Shown in pieces: positions 11,013 to 21,740 of a stretch of DNA of 64,000 nt (the first letter of the stretch is position 1; every line of letters begins with the position of its first letter). The translations under genes were made by a program, and so were the position numbers. Below the pieces are notes generated by a model that saw nothing but the letters and a program-made list of their open reading frames with translations, was not told the origin of the DNA and ran no database searches. The stretch comes from Batillaria attramentaria. Taxonomy: Eukaryota > Mollusca > Gastropoda > Batillariidae. The stretch lies in contig JACVVK020000032.1 of the NCBI GenBank assembly GCA_018292915.2, positions 2,303,501 through 2,367,500 on the forward strand, in the 5' to 3' direction.

Positions 11013-11767
11013 GCTCACCGTGACGCCGGCGGTACACTGATTACCTGCACGGCACGCCCGGGCGGTTCGACTGCAGTGAGTTTCTGCAGCTGGGAATGAC
11101 ACACTGATTTACATAATTAACAACAGACATGTGCACCACTTTGAAAGCACAACGTAGCAGACGCAGAGAACTGAACTGCCACGAAGGCCTTCGCTAAATT
11201 TACAGTCAGCTGCACTGCGAGTGGGTCACTGGTTGTCACTGAACAGAGTACCATACCGTGACGAAAACAGCAGACGACCGATCGGCGTAGACATGGACTG
11301 ACACCTCCCCTCCTTCTTACACAGCACATTTATCCTATCACAGCCTACGGCGAATGAACAGAAAAACCATTGGCAAGATTCAAATATCAAAAGCACACAG
11401 AGGTCTCATAGTGGTGAAGTTTCGCAGCTGGCATGCAAAGCTGTGTTGATGAGGTGGTAGCATACAGGGGACGTTACTCTCCTGTCAACGTGTTTGGAAG
11501 ATTTTTCTCCCTTCATGAGGTGCTTGCTATGCTGGCGTCAGTTTCCGCAGGTTCTTATGCTGTTAAGCTTATGGCAATGTATATGTTTATTATAAATTAT
11601 TGTTTCGACAAAATAATAGCCGTGGTTCAATAAAAATGAAGACGCTATCGTAAAAGAACAGCACAAAGTTTGAACTGAACTGTATTCAGTTTTTCAGTGT
11701 CAGTCAAAACTTTGATTTACGAAGTCTGTCAATCAGATTATTTCCATTTTTCAAGTTGTTTAATACA
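11013..11767. other. Intergenic, no feature recognised
   Basis: Between the GT arrays and the Ty3 element I see no exon, no RNA gene and no repeat shared with the rest of the window. Confidence 0.4.
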
Positions 11768-11772
11768 GGCAC

Positions 11773-12086
11773 TGTTGTAGAGATCGCGAAAAGTCACTAC
11801 ATTTCGATGGAAATTTCTAGACCATCCCAGAACATGCGAGTGCAGTAACGTCAGTAGATTACGTAACCTTGGAAAGATTCCGTACTTGCCAGTATGTTAC
11901 AGAATGTTCTAGATCTGACCTGTTAGTATATAAGCAGCACTGCACAGCGTTCTGGGTTCTTCCTCTTTCATGAGTTTGTTCTTGCGCATCTTCTGTTAAT
12001 AAAGTATTGGAGTTCAAGCCTGTTGTATCCCGTGTCTTCTCTGCGAGTGCACCGAGAGAGCGACATAGCAGGAGAAAAATACAACA
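11773..12086 (+). repeat. 5' LTR
   Basis: 314 bp, TGTTG...CAACA. TATATAAG at 11927-11934 is a plausible promoter and AATAAA at 11998-12003 a poly(A) signal. It matches 16648-16961 base for base as far as I can read. Confidence 0.95.
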
Positions 12087-12094
12087 GAAATATT

Positions 12095-12112
12095 TGGCGT
12101 CGCCGACAGGAT
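12095..12112 (+). promoter_or_regulatory. Primer-binding site
   Basis: TGGCGTCGCCGACAGGAT lies 8 bp after the 5' LTR. Starting with TGG it can pair with a tRNA 3' CCA end, and the following TTCGAC resembles the complement of a T-arm. I cannot name the tRNA. Confidence 0.7.
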
Positions 12113-12219
12113 TCGACATTGATCTACCTACGAAGGGACAGTACTCTCCAGTACTCAAGAAACTCCAACTACAGAAGTTGCACCCCTTCAACTGTTGCAG
12201 CAGCGAAAATTGACTGACA

Positions 12220-13386
12220 ATGGCAGAGACAGCGGAGCTGATAAAATTGCTTAGAGAGCAATTAGAACAGCAGAAGGAACAGATGAAGATTCAAATGGAA
12301 CAGCAGAAGGAACAAATGGAACAGCAGAAGGAACAAATGGAACAGCAGAAGGAACAGATGAAGGAACAGATGAGAATTCAAGCAAAGCAGCATGAAGAAG
12401 AAGTAGCAGTCCAAAGAGAGCAGATGGGTGCGTTGATGAAGATGATTCAAGTTCAGACACCGACTGGGGATTCCAGTGCAAGTACCCATCCTCACACTTC
12501 TACTGTTTCGAGTGCCGCTATTCCACCGTTCGCTGCCTTTGATTCCACTTCAGAACTGTGGCCTGACTACTGGTCAAGGTTCTGCACATTTCTTGTCGCC
12601 AACGCCGTTCCTGACGACCGCAAGGCTCAAGTCTTCCTCACTAATCAGACTCCGGCTGTCTACAAGCAACTGGCAAATCTGGCTGCTCAACAGAATCCAA
12701 AAACGGACATCAACGATCTGACGATGGACCAAATCGTCGAGTTCATGAAAGAACAATTTGACCCAAAACTGTTCATAGTGCGAGAACGTTTCAAGTTCTG
12801 GAGCAACATGGAACGGAAGCCAGGCGAAACACTCCAGGAGCTGGCAGCCCGTATACGTCAAGACGCGGCTACCTGTGACTTTCCTTCGATCCAAGATCCA
12901 CAAGATGAAGCTCTTAGGCAGAGATTCATATGTTCTGTCAACAACGAAGCTGTCTTGAAGGCTCTTTTCAAGGTCAAGGATACCGAGTTGGATTTTGCCA
13001 AGGCTGTCAAGATCGCCATAGAGACTGAAGACGCGGCAAAGGTGGCCAAGGAAACTGTCTACGGTTCCAAGCCCAGACCGGTCAACAAAGTCAAGGCGAA
13101 CAACAAAGGGGGTCAACCAAAGAACCACCAGCAGTCTAACTCCACGACCAGCAATTCAGTAAAGTGCTACAGGTGTGGAAAGGCTCATAAAGCAACAGAC
13201 TGCTTCTACAAAGAATCCAAATGCAACTTCTGTCAGAAGATAGGACATTTGGAGGCTGTCTGCAGAAAAAAAACTGCATCAACAGCAACAAGGGGGACGA
13301 CAATCTGCAAAATCTTCAGTGAAAAGTATCACAAAAGCAGAGCTCGTCAAAGCCATCCTCGGCGAAATTCCCCAAGATACTCCTAG
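12220..13386 (+). CDS. gag: Retrotransposon Gag
   Basis: 388-residue frame. Residues ~10-70 form a Gln/Glu/Lys-rich coiled coil with repeats of the unit EQQKEQM. Residues ~95-280 are the retrotransposon Gag capsid-like domain (PPFAAFDSTSELWPDYWSRF; ERFKFWSNMERKPGETL). Near the C-terminus are two zinc knuckles, CYRCGKAHKATDC (CX2CX3HX4C) and CNFCQKIGHLEAVC (CX2CX4HX4C), which bind the element RNA. The protein packages RNA into virus-like particles. The last ~40 residues are out of family context: after an A8 run at 13266-13273 the protease-linked sequence continues in the +1 frame. Confidence 0.93.
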   Translation: MAETAELIKLLREQLEQQKEQMKIQMEQQKEQMEQQKEQMEQQKEQMKEQMRIQAKQHEEEVAVQREQMGALMKMIQVQTPTGDSSASTHPHTSTVSSAAIPPFAAFDSTSELWPDYWSRFCTFLVANAVPDDRKAQVFLTNQTPAVYKQLANLAAQQNPKTDINDLTMDQIVEFMKEQFDPKLFIVRERFKFWSNMERKPGETLQELAARIRQDAATCDFPSIQDPQDEALRQRFICSVNNEAVLKALFKVKDTELDFAKAVKIAIETEDAAKVAKETVYGSKPRPVNKVKANNKGGQPKNHQQSNSTTSNSVKCYRCGKAHKATDCFYKESKCNFCQKIGHLEAVCRKKTASTATRGTTICKIFSEKYHKSRARQSHPRRNSPRYS

Positions 13387-13861
13387 GTTGGACGTTCCAG
13401 TCACAATCCAGGATCAACAGTTCACGATGGAGCTGGACACTGCAACCACGGGAAATTTTGTTTCTGTGCCAGTCTGGAAACAGCTGGGAAAACCGAAGCT
13501 GGATGACGTCACACATCGGTACGAGTCTGCCAGCAAGCATGACCTACCCGTGTTGGGCACCTTCAAGGGCCAAACAAAGGACCCAGTGACTGGTAAACAG
13601 AGCTCCATTCCCTACATCGTCACCAAGATCCCTGATCTCAACCTACTTGGACGAAACGCGATCCAGGCTCTGGGAATTTCAGTGGACAATGCCCTTGGAC
13701 TGAAGAGCATAGAGAGTCAAGTCAAGAGCGAGGGTGCAAAAGAATCGCATCCGAAGACCTCCAGCACAGCTTATGCTTCTCTTCAAAAGGATTGCCACAC
13801 CTCTCTGCGACAAGTTCCCAGATCTCTTCAAGGAAGAATTGGGATGTCTGAAGGATTTTGA
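13265..13861 (+). CDS. pro: Retropepsin-like protease (separate frame, +1 to gag)
   Basis: The frame is open from before the A8 run (13266-13273); there is no early ATG, so expression would need a +1 shift from gag or a non-AUG start (GTG at 13319). It holds an aspartic-protease fold: a catalytic-loop segment MELDTATTGNFVS and, near the end, the flap-distal LLGRNAIQALGIS motif. The catalytic triplet reads D-T-A instead of the usual D-T/S-G. Retropepsins act as dimers to mature Gag and Pol. The frame closes at 13861 while RT-linked sequence has already begun in the next frame near 13780-13810. Whether the two shifts are programmed or are indels is not decidable here. Confidence 0.8.
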   Translation, partial: EKKLHQQQQGGRQSAKSSVKSITKAELVKAILGEIPQDTPRLDVPVTIQDQQFTMELDTATTGNFVSVPVWKQLGKPKLDDVTHRYESASKHDLPVLGTFKGQTKDPVTGKQSSIPYIVTKIPDLNLLGRNAIQALGISVDNALGLKSIESQVKSEGAKESHPKTSSTAYASLQKDCHTSLRQVPRSLQGRIGMSEGF

Positions 13862-16613
13862 GCTGGAAATCAAGTTCAAGTCCGACGCGAAGCCGGTTTT
13901 TCACAAGGCAAGGCCGGTTCCGTTCGCTCTTCGTGATGACCTGACGAAAGGCTACGAAGAAGGCATCGCCAAAGGAGTCTGGAAGCCAGTCCAGTTCAAC
14001 GACTATGGAACACCAGTGGTTCCAATTCGTAAGACAAACAGTGCTGGCGCCCTGAAGCCAAAACTGCGGATCTGTGGTGACTACTCAGTTGGGATCAACG
14101 ATCAACTTGCTGATCACCGTCACCCAGTGCCTCTCCCAGAGGAACTGATGCAAAAGCTGGGAGGAGGATTCGGTTACACGAAGATCGACCTCGCTGATGC
14201 CTACAACCAGATCAAGCTGGCACCAGAAGGTCAACGCAGACTAGCCCTCAGCACTCACCGTGGGGTACTTCTGCAACAACGACTACCTTTCGGAATCAAG
14301 TCAGCACCTGGTTATTTTCAGGAGATCATGGAAAATCTGACCAGTGATCTGCCTGGAGTTGCCGTCTTCCAAGATGACATACTCACCAGCGGGAAGGATG
14401 CCAAAGATCATCTGAGCAATCTGGAACGACTACTCACGCGTCTGAACGACAAAGGACTCAGATGCCGTCGTGAAAAATGCCTGTTTGCTCAACCCAGTGT
14501 GGAATACCTTGGACACACTCTATCGGCTGAAGGAATCTCCAAAGGATCCAAAGTCGAGGCAGTCTTGAAGATGCCACCACCTACGGATGTCTCAAGCTTG
14601 AAGTCTTTTCTGGGCTCAGTACAATTCTACGGGAAATTCATCCCAAACCTGGCTACTATGGCAGAGCCGCTCTACCGCCTGACAAAGAAGGCAAATCCCT
14701 GGAAGTGGGGAGAAGAGGAACAAGCAGCTTTTGAACAGCTGAAGCAGGTGCTTTCCTCTGATCAAGTCCTTATACACTTCGACCCAGAAAAGCCTGTGGG
14801 GCTGGCTTGTGACGCATCCAACGTTGGAATTGGAGCAGTACTGTTTCATCGCTATCCGGATGGAAGCGAGCGCCCAATTGCCAATGTGTCCAAGACTCTT
14901 ACAGCTGCAGAAAGAAACTACAGCCAAATCCACAAGGAAGCCCTAGCCATCATTTATGGTTTGCGGAAATTCTACCAGTATCTGTACGGACGACAGTTCA
15001 TACTGGTGACTGATCACAAGCCCCTGACGGCGCTGTTCGGACCAAAGAAAGGGACACCACTTCTTGCAGCTAACAGACTAGCTCGGTGGGCCCTATGGCT
15101 GAACCAGTTCGACTACACGATCGAGTACCGGAAAACTGCAGATCACGGCAATGCAGATGCTCTCAGTCGCTTGCCTTCTGGAGACGACATCGACTTTGAC
15201 AGGGAGGAGAGTGGGGACGACACGGACATGGTGTGCGCCATCCGAGTTCTCAGTCTTCAAGTCAAACCTTTCGACGCCAACATCCTTCGTCAAGAGTCAG
15301 GCAAAGATCCAGTGATAGCTACAGTGATGCGCTACGTGCGCGAAGGGTGGCCGCTGAAGCACGCTGAGATCAACGAAGAAGTCAGAAAGTTCCAGAAGTT
15401 GTCTGATTCTCTCAGTATCTGCCACGGATGCCTCATCTATGGTACAAGAGTTGTGATTCCACAAAGCCTGCAGCCCAAGATCCTTGATCTTCTGCACATC
15501 GGACACTTTGGCATGGAACGCATGAAGCAGTTGGCAAGAACTGCAGTATACTGGCCCGGTATCGACGCTGCAATAGAGATGACGAGTCGACGATGTGACT
15601 CATGCGGCGAACATCAAAACAAGCCATCCAAACCGCCAGTTCATCCCTGGATGTTACCAGAGAAGCCATGGAGCCGAGTTCACTTGGACCACGCCATCAA
15701 CTTCATGGGCACCAACTGGCTGGTGATCACGGATGCTTACTCAAAGTACCCATGCATCCACCCAACGTCATCCACGTCCACTAGAGCTACTCTAGACCTG
15801 CTGGAAGAAGACTTCGCTCACTTCGGATACCCACACACGCTGGTCTCCGACAATGCAACCACCTTTGCTTCTGAAGAGTTCCAGAGCTGGTGCAAGGAAC
15901 GTGGGATCACGCACCTGACAGGAGCGCCCTATCATCCTGCTACCAATGGAGCTGCAGAACGGCTGGTGCAGACTTTCAAGCAAGCTCTCAGGAAGTCTTC
16001 TCTGCCCCCGAAGCGAGCACTTCAAGAGTTTCTTATGCAGTACCGGAGAATGCCGACATCCTGCGGATTCTCTCCGAGTGAACTCTTGATGTCCAGGCAG
16101 ATTCGGACAAGGATCGACACTTTGCTTCCCTCGCCAGCACACATAGCTCAGGGCAAGCAATCCAAGGAGGCATCTAAAACTCAGGTGACTCCAGACTCTG
16201 GAGGTGTCGCCAAGGTGACCAGGCAATACAAGGCTGGAGATCCAGTATACGCACTGTACTATGGACCTCACCATGCCAAGCAGCCCAGATGGGTACCAGC
16301 AGTGGTCAAGAAGTCTACGGGTACTCGCTGCTTCAACGTCAAGGTAGTTCCTCGTGGCCCAGTTTGGAGACGACACTGGGAACAGTTGCGCCCACGTTAC
16401 GCTTCTGAAGAGGACAGCGAACCTGGTGATTCAGCAGATGCCTCTGAGCTCCCGATCGACCATCCGATGGAGATTCTGGAGAATGTGCCACCGACACAGA
16501 ACCAGAGCAGACCACGACTGCCCAGGACCAAGCCACCTGTACCAGAGTATGGTCCAGACAACCCCAGACGATCCAAAAGAACACCAAAACCCAGAGACAG
16601 ACTTTGTTGTTGA
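13734..16613 (+). CDS. pol: Pol: reverse transcriptase, RNase H, integrase
   Basis: 959-residue frame. Reverse transcriptase spans residues ~45-290, with the catalytic VFQDD (FxDD form of YxDD) and the preceding KIDLADAYNQI motif. RNase H follows (residues ~355-470; LACDASNVGIGAVL, HKEALAIIYGL, TDHKPL). Integrase comes last: an HHCC zinc finger (HIGHFGMERMKQL ... CDSC), then a DDE core with Asp in RVHLDHA, Asp in LVSDNATTF and Glu in NGAAERLVQTF. The C-terminal ~130 residues are a basic tail with no visible chromodomain. It is +1 to the protease frame. All catalytic residues are present and there is no internal stop, consistent with a young insertion. Confidence 0.95.
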   Translation: MQKNRIRRPPAQLMLLFKRIATPLCDKFPDLFKEELGCLKDFELEIKFKSDAKPVFHKARPVPFALRDDLTKGYEEGIAKGVWKPVQFNDYGTPVVPIRKTNSAGALKPKLRICGDYSVGINDQLADHRHPVPLPEELMQKLGGGFGYTKIDLADAYNQIKLAPEGQRRLALSTHRGVLLQQRLPFGIKSAPGYFQEIMENLTSDLPGVAVFQDDILTSGKDAKDHLSNLERLLTRLNDKGLRCRREKCLFAQPSVEYLGHTLSAEGISKGSKVEAVLKMPPPTDVSSLKSFLGSVQFYGKFIPNLATMAEPLYRLTKKANPWKWGEEEQAAFEQLKQVLSSDQVLIHFDPEKPVGLACDASNVGIGAVLFHRYPDGSERPIANVSKTLTAAERNYSQIHKEALAIIYGLRKFYQYLYGRQFILVTDHKPLTALFGPKKGTPLLAANRLARWALWLNQFDYTIEYRKTADHGNADALSRLPSGDDIDFDREESGDDTDMVCAIRVLSLQVKPFDANILRQESGKDPVIATVMRYVREGWPLKHAEINEEVRKFQKLSDSLSICHGCLIYGTRVVIPQSLQPKILDLLHIGHFGMERMKQLARTAVYWPGIDAAIEMTSRRCDSCGEHQNKPSKPPVHPWMLPEKPWSRVHLDHAINFMGTNWLVITDAYSKYPCIHPTSSTSTRATLDLLEEDFAHFGYPHTLVSDNATTFASEEFQSWCKERGITHLTGAPYHPATNGAAERLVQTFKQALRKSSLPPKRALQEFLMQYRRMPTSCGFSPSELLMSRQIRTRIDTLLPSPAHIAQGKQSKEASKTQVTPDSGGVAKVTRQYKAGDPVYALYYGPHHAKQPRWVPAVVKKSTGTRCFNVKVVPRGPVWRRHWEQLRPRYASEEDSEPGDSADASELPIDHPMEILENVPPTQNQSRPRLPRTKPPVPEYGPDNPRRSKRTPKPRDRLCC

Positions 16614-16633
16614 AGTTTGTTGTGAAACAACAA

Positions 16634-16647
16634 TTTTGGTAGGGAGG
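16634..16647 (+). promoter_or_regulatory. Polypurine tract
   Basis: A G/A-rich stretch ending GGTAGGGAGG lies immediately before the 3' LTR, where plus-strand DNA synthesis is primed. Confidence 0.75.
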
Positions 16648-16961
16648 TGTTGTAGAGATCGCGAAAAGTCACTACATTTCGATGGAAATTTCTAGACCAT
16701 CCCAGAACATGCGAGTGCAGTAACGTCAGTAGATTACGTAACCTTGGAAAGATTCCGTACTTGCCAGTATGTTACAGAATGTTCTAGATCTGACCTGTTA
16801 GTATATAAGCAGCACTGCACAGCGTTCTGGGTTCTTCCTCTTTCATGAGTTTGTTCTTGCGCATCTTCTGTTAATAAAGTATTGGAGTTCAAGCCTGTTG
16901 TATCCCGTGTCTTCTCTGCGAGTGCACCGAGAGAGCGACATAGCAGGAGAAAAATACAACA
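16648..16961 (+). repeat. 3' LTR
   Basis: 314 bp, matching the 5' LTR with no difference that I can see, and followed by the target duplication GGCAC (16962-16966). Confidence 0.95.
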
Positions 16962-16966
16962 GGCAC

Positions 16967-17176
16967 TTTGCGATAGTGTGTCTTTTTTATTTACCTTTTT
17001 CTGTCATATTTACATATACAGGTCGACTTACAAAACATTCAGACAAGATGCAGTACTAAGCAAATAACCCGGGAAAAACCAAAACCAGACCGCTCTGCAA
17101 AAGCAGACAGGCAGACTGAAAAGAAAAATAAACAAATAAAGTAAAATAAAAGTATACCCCCCCCCCCTTCCCAACT

Positions 17177-17217
<41 letters not shown>

Positions 17218-17987
17218 CGACCAAAAAGAATTACGTTAGTAAGCTCTCCAGTTACGCTTATACCGGCCCACATACAAGGTCTCGCGGTACACTGTCTGAG
17301 ACAGAAGTTGCAACTTCCTACAGACAGCATCCGCGTGGTTTTTTTGGGGGGTTTTTTGTTTGTTTGGTTGGTTGTTGTTGTTTTTTTCAGCTAAGTGTTC
17401 GATGGTGATGTACACCACAGCAATTTAAACAATGAGAAGTGGGTACCAAAAACTGAGGTCCGAATAAAAAAAAAAAAAATATGACCGTACCACCAGCCCC
17501 CCCCCCCTCCCCCCCCCCCCAAAAAAAACCGAAAGAAAACAAAACAAAACAAAACAAACAAATAAATAAAAAATAAAAAATAAACCCACAAAAAACAAAA
17601 CAACAAGAAAACATCCAAAACTCCCACCACCACCACCACCTGCTAGAGGTAGCATAATACAGTCAATACTTGACCGCACGTGCAACAGTCACCATCAATG
17701 TCATCCTCTAAGTCCACACAGTCACTGGGCCGGTTCCATGTAAAGTTCCCATCACAGCCAGAGTTGTTAGAACTCGATGGAGAGAGAGAGAGAGAAATTT
17801 ACTTGAATAAGCTGAAACTAACTGAGTCGTATGAGATTCATAAACGAAGACCAAGGCAGTTCTGCGACTACCTCAGCGACTACACGGTAATGCACGCTCA
17901 TGACAGTCCCGATGTGATAAATCTGAGACTAAAGCCAAGCTGCCTCAGGCTATCGTCTAGTCTCTTTTCATAATAGTACTGAGTAAT
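16967..17987. other. Intergenic: microsatellite and homopolymer sequence
   Basis: (CA)n at 17178-17214, poly-C/poly-A blocks at 17466-17530 and A-rich sequence to 17590. No exon is recognised between the Ty3 element and the SINE at 17988. Confidence 0.5.
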
Positions 17988-18350
17988 AGGCGCTTTACCC
18001 AATTTCATGAATCGGCTCAAAGCGCCGCGAACATGCACGCTCACGTGAATCACACGCATTCTCTCACACACTGGACATAAACACATTACAATCACATGGT
18101 GCGAAGGGTCAGCTCAGCTATTTATATTTCGGAATTTAGAATTGCATTTATTTTTCAAATTGGGTGGGCTGAACATTTCCAAAGCAGAGGGGGAGGAAGC
18201 CGGAATACCCGGAGAGAACCCCCGACGATCGGCCCGAATGAACGGTGCCACATACGAGAAGGAAAAATTCTTTCACCCCGAGTGGGACTCGAATCCCTGA
18301 CCTTTCGCATTGGTGACAAGTCTCTTAACCACTAGACCACCGACCGCCCC
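17988..18350 (-). mobile_element. tRNA-derived SINE, family 3
   Basis: Read on the minus strand it starts at 18350 with a tRNA-like head (GGTGGTCTAGTGGTTAAGAG for box A; GGGATTCGAGTCCC for box B) and continues into a body that includes GGAGAGAACCCCC-like and CATGTGATTGTAATGTG motifs. A 5'-truncated relative lies at 31866-32175. I do not see a convincing target duplication. Confidence 0.65.
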
Positions 18351-18395
18351 ATTATTAACAGATCCTTGAACGAATGTATACCAATGTGCTAATTG

Positions 18396-20152
18396 TTATA
18401 TTATTGTCTGTTCACTGCTCTTGCGGTAGACGGAGAACTGCGACCACACGACATACTGCACCACCCCCAGAACCACCGGTGTAAGGCAGATGATCTGGAA
18501 CATGACGTCCTTTATCGCCTGGGTCTCAACATCGGGGAGTGTTCCTGCCTGCAAGCATGCGCACAAAAGAAGACTGTATGACGGTAACGATTTCTTCGTC
18601 ATCTTTGCCAGATCCAGTATAGTTCCTCCCGCCCCCCCCCCCCCCCCCAATGACCTGGGTGGAATCTGGGAGCAGGGATAGCCGAATAGTAAGAGTGTTG
18701 GACTTTCATTGCTTGGGTCGTGAATTCGATTCCCCCCCGCGGGCTGGGGCCAAATATTTGTACTGTTTTTGCTTCTTCTTGTTGTTTTTTTTGAGGTTGT
18801 TGTTGTTGTTTTTTTGTTTTTGTGGTTTTTGGTCTTTTTTTGGGACATGTACGTAAATACATATACTTTATGTGACATACAGATACGTTCACATTTCTAG
18901 TGACATGTTACGTGAAAAAAACACATGGTCACGAAATTTTGTACAAAGAAACAAACAAACAACAACAAACATTAATAAATAAATAAACTGTTGGTCCGTC
19001 TTTGATATCACCGTTACGGAGATGGAAAACTCCCAAACACCCTGGGTGGAATCTTCGGAGGGTTCGGAAGCTGGAGCAGTTTTAATTCTCTCTTCAGAGA
19101 CCGAGCACGACCACCCCTGACCGCTGTATGATAAGACTGGTTCACAAAGATATAAGTAAGACTTAGTAGGGCTTCGTACGGAGAACTTCGCTGAGTAGCG
19201 TAACCCACTTGCATGTAAATTAGGCACGTACGGGTACCATTAGCTAATCGCAGCGTGCAGCAGCTCGCGGCCTCTGCCGTGTGAGCCTAATTTACATGTA
19301 AATGGGTTACGCTACTCAACGAAGTCCTCCGTACGAAACCCTACTAAGTCTCACTATAGCCACTGCATACCGGTAGGAGCCACTTCATATATAGTTATAG
19401 TGGCTTGAAGTGATCTAAAGATTTCTGGTTAAAATAGCGATTTTCTTCACTTGCTTTTAAGAGTTATGCCTGATGATGAAGATGCTACGGAGGTCCATGA
19501 AGATGATGAAAATGCTATGGAGGGCCTTAATAATGATAATGATGATGCTATGGAGGTCCATGATGATGATCACGATGCTGTGGAGGTCCACATGCTAATG
19601 AATTCTAGGAGAGGATCTCATCCTGCAGATGTAATAGTCAACCTTACCTTGAGCTGCTCGTAGCCGTAGCGGTTAAGCATGGCCACAATGACCATGGGAG
19701 CGACAGACTGGGCAGGTTTCGTCACAAGGGCGTTGCTGCCGAACACCGTGGATGAGATGGGTTTTCTGACAACACAGGCCAAGAACAGTACGTTATTGGT
19801 GTCTTGGCCAAACGCCGTAGGTGCCGTATGATTATTACTGTGCTTAGGAGGTTTGGGAAGGAAGAACCTAAAACTGTTTTCAAAAGAAACAAAAATACCG
19901 GGGATATCGTGCATGCTTACTTGCGGCCGTATTTTTTCATGTCGTGGTCGACAATGTCAGCAACCGGTAAGTTGAAAAGGTTAAACGTGGCGCTGTCAAA
20001 ACTCCTGAAACACATACACACATCAACCGTACTTGAGCACGAAACACAATGTTGAGTTGCAAGCATCACCACCAAAAAAAAAAAAGAAAAACAGTTGAGC
20101 AAATCGACCTAGAAGATGATCAAAATACGTGGGAATAAGAAGACAATTTTTG

Positions 20153-20221
<69 letters not shown>

Positions 20222-21394
20222 AGAGGCAGCAGTAGGCAGAAGTTGACCCAAGTTTCAATTAACACCCAAACAAGCACTGAACATGTATACTGAAATTTAG
20301 TTAGTTAGTTAGTAAGTTAGTTAGTTAGTTAGGGCTTTGCTAAGTAAAAGTTTGCCTCTGCCAGGTCGTTAAAAGGGTAAACAGCAATTCCGTAAAACAA
20401 GATGTAAATAATAATTTTTTTTTTAACCGGTCAGGTCCAAATGAGATAAACATGTTCATCAAAAATCTCGAAGCTAGGTAGGTCAAAGAAAGTCCATATT
20501 GCATGAGAGACTAGATTTTATAAAACAAGTTGGACTCTTTCAAGAACTCGAAGATGGTGTCTGGGGGGATATCAGATCCCGGAACATCATTTTCAGTGAT
20601 GAAACACAGTAATGCTTATCACGGATTCCTGCGAGATCCGTACAAGAAAAATGTTCAACGGTAAAAGGTATACTGAAAGCAACAAGATGAATACACCGTG
20701 TAGTGACGGAATTTGGAAATACCCTCAGTGTGCATTCTAGTCAGAGTGTCTACAAACTGCCACAGACAGCCTGGACAAGAGAACCTAATCCACCGGCTTG
20801 AGGACTAACAGGAGCACTCTCAACGCCTCAACTGTTAGTGTTTTCCACTGAGAGCGTTTCTACTCACGTGTCCAGCAAAATGAAGAGCATCAGAAGCCAC
20901 GGGTTGGACGGCCCATAGCAGTACATGAGAAGACCTCCGAACACCTTCCACACAAAATTGTAGCGGATGACTCGAAAATAACCAAGCTGCCCAACAAACG
21001 GGGCTCCGAATATCACAAGCAGCTGCAAGAGAGACACAGACCTGTCACATGCGGAAAATTCATCACGAAATAAACGAATTCTCTCCCTCTTTCACTCCGC
21101 TAAGCACCCTCCCTTGAAACATTCAAGAAAAACCTGAAGACTCGGATCCACCTGTTTTCTGCTCATAACAACACTTGACTGTTCTGGTTTCCCTTGTGTG
21201 TGTGTGTGTGTTTTTGTGTGTGCGTGCGTGCGTGCGTGCGTGTGTGCGTGCGTATGTGCATGCGTGCGTGCGTGCGTATGTCGTTGCGCCCTGACCTTAT
21301 GGCATTGCAATTTTTCCCCCTATTTTTGTATACCTTTTTTTTCAGCGCTTAGAACTGTTATCAACCAGTATGTTAGAGCGCTATATAAGTACTG

Positions 21395-21428
<34 letters not shown>

Positions 21429-21707
21429 GCTTTAGAAACATTTCACTGACAACATCAAATCTTAGCTCAGAATCATCCATATCGCACGCTGACACATCGA
21501 TTTGAATCGTATGCGAGTAAAGTAGAAACTTCACAACAGAAAAAATAGCCATATTAAGCTGTGCAGTGGTCCTGGAACAAACACGCTTGCGCTTGGAATT
21601 TTGGAAAGATTTATACATCTGTCTATCAAGTTTGCAGAAATGATCCATGGCATTATGCAGATACGTCGCTTTGCATCTCTTCCAGTTGCAAGATCCAAGA
21701 ATAATAC

Positions 21708-21740
<33 letters not shown>

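Larger units (their letters stand above)
11773..16961 (+). mobile_element. Ty3/Gypsy LTR retrotransposon, complete
   Basis: A 5189-bp element with two 314-bp LTRs that appear identical (TGTTG...CAACA), flanked by the 5-bp duplication GGCAC at 11768-11772 and 16962-16966. Order: LTR, primer-binding site, gag, protease, reverse transcriptase, RNase H, integrase, polypurine tract, LTR. The RT-RNaseH-IN order defines Ty3/Gypsy (Metaviridae). The zinc-knuckle spacing and pol sequence resemble the Mag/K02A2.6-type lineage of invertebrates. There is no envelope frame. Apparently identical LTRs imply recent insertion. Coding is split over three frames, so it may or may not be active. Confidence 0.95.

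Noticed and set aside
12251..12495. Antisense frames rich in Leu, Phe or Ser-Val within gag
   Set aside because: Shadows of the Gln/Glu-rich coiled-coil repeat of Gag on the other strand.
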